Made by a program: the position numbers and the translations under genes. The notes under the pieces were generated by a model, which was not told the DNA's origin, made no database searches, and worked only from the letters and a program-made list of their open reading frames with translations. A stretch of DNA of 10,438 nucleotides from a bacterium (GTDB lineage: Bacteria; Pseudomonadota; Alphaproteobacteria; Caulobacterales; Hyphomonadaceae). Shown one piece after another: positions 7,093 to 10,438 of the stretch (its first letter is position 1; every line of letters starts with the position of its first letter). Where the stretch lies: assembly GCA_030824255.1 (NCBI GenBank), contig JAVBYB010000521.1:1-10438 (forward strand), written 5' to 3'.

Positions 7093-7935
7093 TCAGGTCT
7101 TGGCGCCGATCTTCGCAACTTTGTTGACGATGATCCGCCCCAGCGTGACGCCCGGCAGGATCATGTTCGCCGCCTCCAGGCCTGCGTCGAGCAGGAAGTC
7201 GCGATCTACCAGCTTGCCGACATAAGCCTCGAACGTGGCGCCGCCCGGCTGCGCATCGCCCAGAACCGCGTCCACTTCCACGACAGCCAGCTTGCCCTGC
7301 CATTGCAGGCGGTGCGCATAGACGGGCCGATAGATCAGGTCGATCGCATCGATCCGCATCGTTTCCTCGATCACGCGGTCGGCCTCGATCTTCCTGATCG
7401 ATTGCGAGATCACGTCGCGCGTCAGCATGGAAGCCTTCGCGACAGGCGGCACCACCACCGTACCCGCGCGCGAACGGTCGTTCAGCTGCTCCGCCGTCAC
7501 AGGCGCCGCCTCGACCTGCGGATAGGTTTTCAGAACCGGATCGTATTTCTTGGTCAGTCCGTCATACAGCCATTCCTTCTGGCTGGACTCCCTGCAGTTC
7601 TCGGTGACGACAATCGTCGCCTCGCGGTTCGCCGCCGCAAACGTCTGCCCGCCCACCGTCACGCCATCCACTTCGGCAGACACTTTCAGCTTGTGCGCGC
7701 GCTGCCGTTCATAGACGTGCGTAGTGGACGCCGCGATCCGCCAGAATGGCTGCAGGCGCAGCTCGCTGTAGACGATCTCGAAATCCTCGTCCTTCGGCCG
7801 CGAGAGCAGGCCGCCGATCCGCGCGAACGCGCCGAACGCCTCCATGCGCTTTGTCATCGCGCGCACGCGCGCCTGTTCCGCGCCTATCTTGTCGGGCAGC
7901 AGCAGGATGCGTTCTTCGGCAAGCTCGACGTTCAT
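7093..7935 (-). CDS. conserved-looking hypothetical protein, unknown function
   Basis: A 280-residue soluble protein that I cannot place in a named family. Codon use matches its neighbours and the frame is open throughout, so it is very likely real. Visible parts are an N-terminal helical region rich in charged residues (about 1-45), a mixed segment with FEIVYSELRLQPFWRIAAST then THVYERQRAHKLKV (about 50-90), a lone cysteine in VTENCRESSQKEWLYDGLTK, and a C-terminal part with LIYRPVYAHRLQWQGKLAVV and a final amphipathic or hydrophobic stretch LEAANMILPGVTLGRIIVNKV. No signal peptide. The ATG at 7935 is chosen over an in-frame TTG at 7984-7986, which falls inside a plausible -35 box. It is convergent with nfeD and lies 69 bp downstream of rnhA on the same strand. 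Confidence 0.8.
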   Translation of the reverse strand: MNVELAEERILLLPDKIGAEQARVRAMTKRMEAFGAFARIGGLLSRPKDEDFEIVYSELRLQPFWRIAASTTHVYERQRAHKLKVSAEVDGVTVGGQTFAAANREATIVVTENCRESSQKEWLYDGLTKKYDPVLKTYPQVEAAPVTAEQLNDRSRAGTVVVPPVAKASMLTRDVISQSIRKIEADRVIEETMRIDAIDLIYRPVYAHRLQWQGKLAVVEVDAVLGDAQPGGATFEAYVGKLVDRDFLLDAGLEAANMILPGVTLGRIIVNKVAKIGAKT

Positions 7936-7957
7936 GTTCGCCCCGGCGTGTCCGCGC

Positions 7958-7986
7958 AATCTACACGAGTGCGCGCAAGCCGGCAA
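7958..7986 (-). promoter_or_regulatory. possible sigma-70-type promoter for the 280-residue hypothetical gene
   Basis: On the minus strand TTGCCG (7986-7981), a 17-base spacer and TAGATT (7963-7958) give a sigma-70-like layout. Transcription would begin about 15 bases before the ATG at 7935. The spacing is ideal and each hexamer matches consensus at four positions. It would let the gene be expressed independently of rnhA. Confidence 0.4.
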
Positions 7987-8004
7987 AAGTGCGGCTGCTG
8001 CAGG

Positions 8005-8451
8005 CTAGCGCTTCGTGCGGTTTTCGTCACAACCGAGACGGGCCAGTGCGTCCGCCCGATCGTTTTCCTTGTGCCCCGAATGGCCCTTCACCCAGCGCCA
8101 GTCCACCTTGTGGCTGCTGGCTGCCGCCTCGAGGCGGATCCACAGGTCCTTGTTCTTCACCGGCTCCTTGGCGGCATTCTTCCAGCCATTGCGCTTCCAG
8201 TTGATGATCCACTTGGTCAGCCCGTCCTTCACATACGTGCTGTCCGTATGAAGGATGATCTTGGCGCCCGCCGGATGCGCCTCCAGCGCCGAGATGGCAG
8301 CCATCAGCTCCATGCGGTTGTTGGTCGTGCCAGGCTCGCCGCCATGCAGCTCGGTATCAACGCCGTTGACCCGCATCAGCGCGCCCCAGCCGCCAGGTCC
8401 GGGGTTCCCGGAACATGCGCCATCCGTCCAGATTTCAATCGTGTCGCTCAT
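8005..8451 (-). CDS. rnhA: ribonuclease HI
   Basis: Ribonuclease HI cleaves the RNA strand of RNA-DNA hybrids and helps remove R-loops and replication primers. The 148-residue product has the complete metal-binding set at the same numbers as the E. coli enzyme: Asp10 in [15 protein letters not shown], Glu48 in NNRMELMAA, Asp70 in HTDSTYV and Asp134 in NDRADALA, with catalytic His124 in KGHSGH. The basic handle region ([21 protein letters not shown]) is also present. The start at 8451 is chosen because it places these residues correctly; an upstream extension of 18 codons is not family-like. It is divergent from the tail-anchored gene over 56 bp. In many alphaproteobacteria rnhA follows thrB directly; here one opposite-strand gene lies between them. 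Confidence 0.98.
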   Translation of the reverse strand: MSDTIEIWTDGACSGNPGPGGWGALMRVNGVDTELHGGEPGTTNNRMELMAAISALEAHPAGAKIILHTDSTYVKDGLTKWIINWKRNGWKNAAKEPVKNKDLWIRLEAAASSHKVDWRWVKGHSGHKENDRADALARLGCDENRTKR

Positions 8452-8507
8452 GGTCTTCACGTCAGGGCGTTCGCTTGCCGCGTCAAGACTCGTGCTAAAC
8501 GCCAATC
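8452..8507. promoter_or_regulatory. divergent promoter region between rnhA and the tail-anchored gene
   Basis: This 56 bp spacer must drive both genes unless they are read from afar. On the minus strand TTGACG (8486-8481) is a good -35 box for rnhA, but no good -10 follows. On the plus strand TTGCCG (8475-8480), a short 15-base spacer and TAAACG (8496-8501) could serve the gene starting at 8508. The two -35 candidates are back to back. Confidence 0.35.
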
Positions 8508-9101
8508 ATGGGTCACAGCGTTCAGCTCATCATCGGAAAAGGCGAGGCGGTCAGTGCTTTCTTGCGCCAGTGGCCCGTGGCGCGCGCCTTGGACCTCTAC
8601 GAAGGCTGGCAGGCCATTCCTGTGGACGAGCCGCTCCACAACGCAGTTGAAGCCGCACATCCGGGCGCGGAACGACCATCAGGATTCGATGTCTCGCCCT
8701 TCGGCCTCGACCGCGCACTCGCCGCCGCGACGGAGGCGGGAGGCGGCCTCGCCTATGTCGAGACAGAGTATTTCGGCGGCACAGGCGAACAGTCCGCCAT
8801 GGCCTATGTCGACGGGCGCGAAGTCATGGCGCCCCAGCGCTCGCGCGGCGGCGGCGGCCCCATCAACCAGTCCCTCCGCGCCATCGGGGCCACACGCTCT
8901 GAAGCCAATGACGAGTTCGACACCGTCGGCCTCGGCCTCCACCGTTCTATGGACGACTACAGCCCCGAAGGCCCAAGACGCCTCCGCCAACCGCAAGCCG
9001 CGCCCGCAGACGACAACAAGGCGTACGTCCCGATCTGGAAGATTGCCCTCGTCATCGTCGCGATGATTGCGGTTGGCGTATTTGCGGCCGTCGCCAACTG
9101 A
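8508..9101 (+). CDS. C-terminally anchored membrane protein, unknown function
   Basis: A 197-residue protein. The soluble N-terminal part (about 1-110) starts MGHSVQLIIGKGEAV and contains the striking AYVETEYFGGTGEQSAMAYVDG stretch in two adjoining halves near residues 81-102. From memory, YFGG-type motifs of this kind occur in small uncharacterised bacterial proteins, but I cannot name a family. A low-complexity, charged linker follows (about 105-172, Gly-, Arg- and Pro-rich). A single hydrophobic helix, IALVIVAMIAVGVFAAVA (about 179-196), then ends one residue before the stop, predicting a tail-anchored topology with the bulk in the cytoplasm. No signal peptide and no Shine-Dalgarno before the ATG at 8508. 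It is the only plus-strand gene between rnhA and thrB. Confidence 0.8.
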   Translation: MGHSVQLIIGKGEAVSAFLRQWPVARALDLYEGWQAIPVDEPLHNAVEAAHPGAERPSGFDVSPFGLDRALAAATEAGGGLAYVETEYFGGTGEQSAMAYVDGREVMAPQRSRGGGGPINQSLRAIGATRSEANDEFDTVGLGLHRSMDDYSPEGPRRLRQPQAAPADDNKAYVPIWKIALVIVAMIAVGVFAAVAN

Positions 9102-9131
9102 AAGCATAGCGCCCCCGTCCGCCAGCGCTGC

Positions 9132-10091
9132 TCACGCCCCATAATCCTCTGGCGACTTTGCCTGCCGATGGAAGCCCAGCCGTTCGGCATAGTCGAGCGG
9201 ATTGTGCGGCTTCACCAGCGCATCCTTCGGCGTCGCCGCCAGATCGACAAGCCGCGTCAGGAAGAACCGCATCGCCGCTCCGCGCGCCAGGATGGGCAGG
9301 GCGGCCCGTTCGCGCGGCTCCAGCCGCCGCACATTCTCGTAACCGGCGATCAGCGCCCGCCCCTTGGTGAGATTGTATTCGCCCCGCCGCTCGAAGCACC
9401 ACGCGTTCAGACACACAGCGAGATCGTAGGCGAGGAAGTCCGAACACGCGAAATAGAAGTCGATCACGCCCGACAGCTTGCCATCGAGAAAGAACGTGTT
9501 GTCCGGAAACAGGTCGGCGTGGATGGCGCCACCCGGCAGCGTCTTCGGCCAGTTCGCCTTCAGGAACTCCATGTCCCCGTCGATCTGTGCGGCAAGTCCC
9601 GGCGAGAGCGCATCGGCCTCTGCGCCGCGTCCGTCCCACAGCTTCGGCCAGGCTGGCAGGGAGAGATCGTTCGGCCGCCGCATCCGGAAATCAGCCAGCG
9701 CCGAATGGAAACGTCCCAACGACTGACCCAGCTCGCGGCATTGCTCGTGGCTCGGCCGCCGCGGGCTCATCCCCTGCAGGAAGGTGCAGATCACCGCCGA
9801 CTTCCCAAGCAACGTCCTTAACGGATTTCCGTCGCGAGCCGGCACAGGCAGCGGCGCCGGAAAGCCTTTGGAGGCAAGGTGTCCCATCATGCCCATGAAG
9901 AAGGGCAGGTCTTCCTTTTTCGCCCGCTTCTCGAACACGGTCAGGATGTAGCGGCCTTTGGGCGTCTCCAGCAGGAAGTTGGAATTCTCCACGCCTTCGG
10001 CGATGCCCTTGAACGCCAGCGCCGGGCCGAGATCATACTCGTCCAGGAACGTCGCGAGCGTTGTGTCATCGATGTCGGTATAGACGGCCAT
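9132..10091 (-). CDS. thrB: homoserine kinase (aminoglycoside-phosphotransferase type)
   Basis: Homoserine kinase phosphorylates L-homoserine with ATP to O-phosphohomoserine, the step before threonine synthase. The 319-residue product belongs to the APH-fold type used by many proteobacteria, not the GHMP type of E. coli. The N-terminal MAVYTDIDDTTLATFLDEYD, the GVENSNFLLET strand and the YILTVFEKR segment with the ATP-binding lysine region match the family. The catalytic loop is HADLFPDNTFF (His191, Asp193, Asn198), and the metal-binding Asp211 lies in GVIDFYFACSDFLAYDLAV. The length is typical. It lies 50 bp downstream of a sulfatase gene on the same strand and is convergent with the tail-anchored gene, 30 bp away. 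Confidence 0.95.
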   Translation of the reverse strand: MAVYTDIDDTTLATFLDEYDLGPALAFKGIAEGVENSNFLLETPKGRYILTVFEKRAKKEDLPFFMGMMGHLASKGFPAPLPVPARDGNPLRTLLGKSAVICTFLQGMSPRRPSHEQCRELGQSLGRFHSALADFRMRRPNDLSLPAWPKLWDGRGAEADALSPGLAAQIDGDMEFLKANWPKTLPGGAIHADLFPDNTFFLDGKLSGVIDFYFACSDFLAYDLAVCLNAWCFERRGEYNLTKGRALIAGYENVRRLEPRERAALPILARGAAMRFFLTRLVDLAATPKDALVKPHNPLDYAERLGFHRQAKSPEDYGA

Positions 10092-10141
10092 GAGCGCTGG
10101 TTAAGCGGGCAGGCGGTCACGCGCAAGCAAATGCGGCGGGC

Positions 10142-10438
10142 TCAGGCCGGCTGGGGCGCTGGGGTTCTGAGTGGATCGAAAGTCGCCCGCGCTTTCGCCA
10201 CGCGCGCCTTCATGTCAGCCAGTACATCCGGATGCCGACTGGACACATCATAGAATTCCCCCGGATCGTTCTGGATATCGACAAGCAGATCCCAATCGGA
10301 GCGGTTGGTCGGCCCGTCCAGGTCCGCCAGGAACCCGCGATAGTGGCTCCGCACGACATACTTCCACCGCTGCGTGCGAACCGCCGCCACGTCCTCGTTG
10401 ACGAACAACACCAGTTCTTCATGCGGCGAGGCAGCGCC
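10142..10438 (-). CDS. sulfatase family protein, C-terminal part, cut by the window edge
   Basis: The reading frame is open from the right edge to a TGA at 10142, giving the last 98 residues of a longer protein. They match the C-terminal subdomain of type I sulfatases: PHEELVLFVNEDVAAVRTQRWKYV resembles the usual strand in which an Arg and a WKY follow the substrate-side loop. Next come WDLLVDIQNDPGEFYDV, the near-universal 'Leu-Tyr-Asp, Asp-Pro-Gly-Glu' sulfatase ending, and a final amphipathic helix VLADMKARVAKARATFDPL. The catalytic formylglycine site would lie outside the window, so substrate and activity cannot be judged. The upstream part of the gene is missing here only because of the window boundary; there is no sign of a pseudogene. 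Confidence 0.8.
   Translation of the reverse strand, partial: GAASPHEELVLFVNEDVAAVRTQRWKYVVRSHYRGFLADLDGPTNRSDWDLLVDIQNDPGEFYDVSSRHPDVLADMKARVAKARATFDPLRTPAPQPA

Noticed and set aside
7303..9066. A 587-codon open frame on the plus strand spanning three genes
   Set aside because: It runs antisense to the 280-residue gene and rnhA and out of frame through the tail-anchored gene. Composition is Arg-rich and low in recognisable motifs.
9108..9129. Inverted repeat AGCGC / GCGCT between the tail-anchored gene and thrB
   Set aside because: Five pairs around a 12-base loop without a T-run on either strand; not a convincing bidirectional terminator.
1..10438. Search for CRISPR repeats, transposases, phage genes, toxin-antitoxin pairs, tRNA genes and attachment sites
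   Set aside because: No regularly spaced repeats, terminal inverted repeats, recombinase motifs or tRNA-like cloverleaf sequences were seen on either strand; the region reads as ordinary chromosome.

Overview
The window is a gene-dense, GC-rich chromosomal segment with strong G/C at third codon positions. It most resembles an alphaproteobacterium, perhaps a Hyphomonas- or Caulobacter-like marine or aquatic lineage. The support is inferential: an aminoglycoside-phosphotransferase-type homoserine kinase near rnhA (a pairing typical of alphaproteobacteria), the gatC/gatA genes, an alphaproteobacterial style of YqgE and slipin/NfeD, and a sulfatase at the right edge. I see no tRNA, rRNA, CRISPR array, transposase, phage gene or origin. 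No gap between genes exceeds about 120 bases, so no long stretch is left unexplained.

Left block (14-4906, minus strand). Read in transcription order, it holds yqgE, gatC, a DUF2199 protein, gatA, a DUF429 RNase H-like protein, a small two-helix membrane protein and a TesB-like thioesterase. From gatC to the small membrane protein the genes are nearly contiguous (1 bp gap, 22 bp gap, 10 bp overlap, 16 bp gap) and look like one operon. GatC and GatA are two subunits of the tRNA-dependent amidotransferase; gatB is not in the window.

Central block (5021-7090, plus strand). A Prx5-type peroxiredoxin is divergent from yqgE and is followed by a strong hairpin. Then come a QmcA-like slipin (SPFH/band 7) and an NfeD-like protein 3 bp downstream, a classical membrane-protein pair.

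Right block (7093-10438). A 280-residue protein of unknown family (minus) sits tail-to-tail with nfeD. Upstream of it are rnhA (minus), a divergently read tail-anchored protein of unknown function (plus), thrB for homoserine kinase (minus), and the C-terminal part of a sulfatase running off the right edge (minus).

The region is mostly housekeeping. I found no clear undescribed multi-gene system. The points most worth a second look are the DUF2199 gene placed between gatC and gatA, the unknown tail-anchored gene inserted between thrB and rnhA that may be read from a leaderless mRNA, and the unrecognised 280-residue protein.
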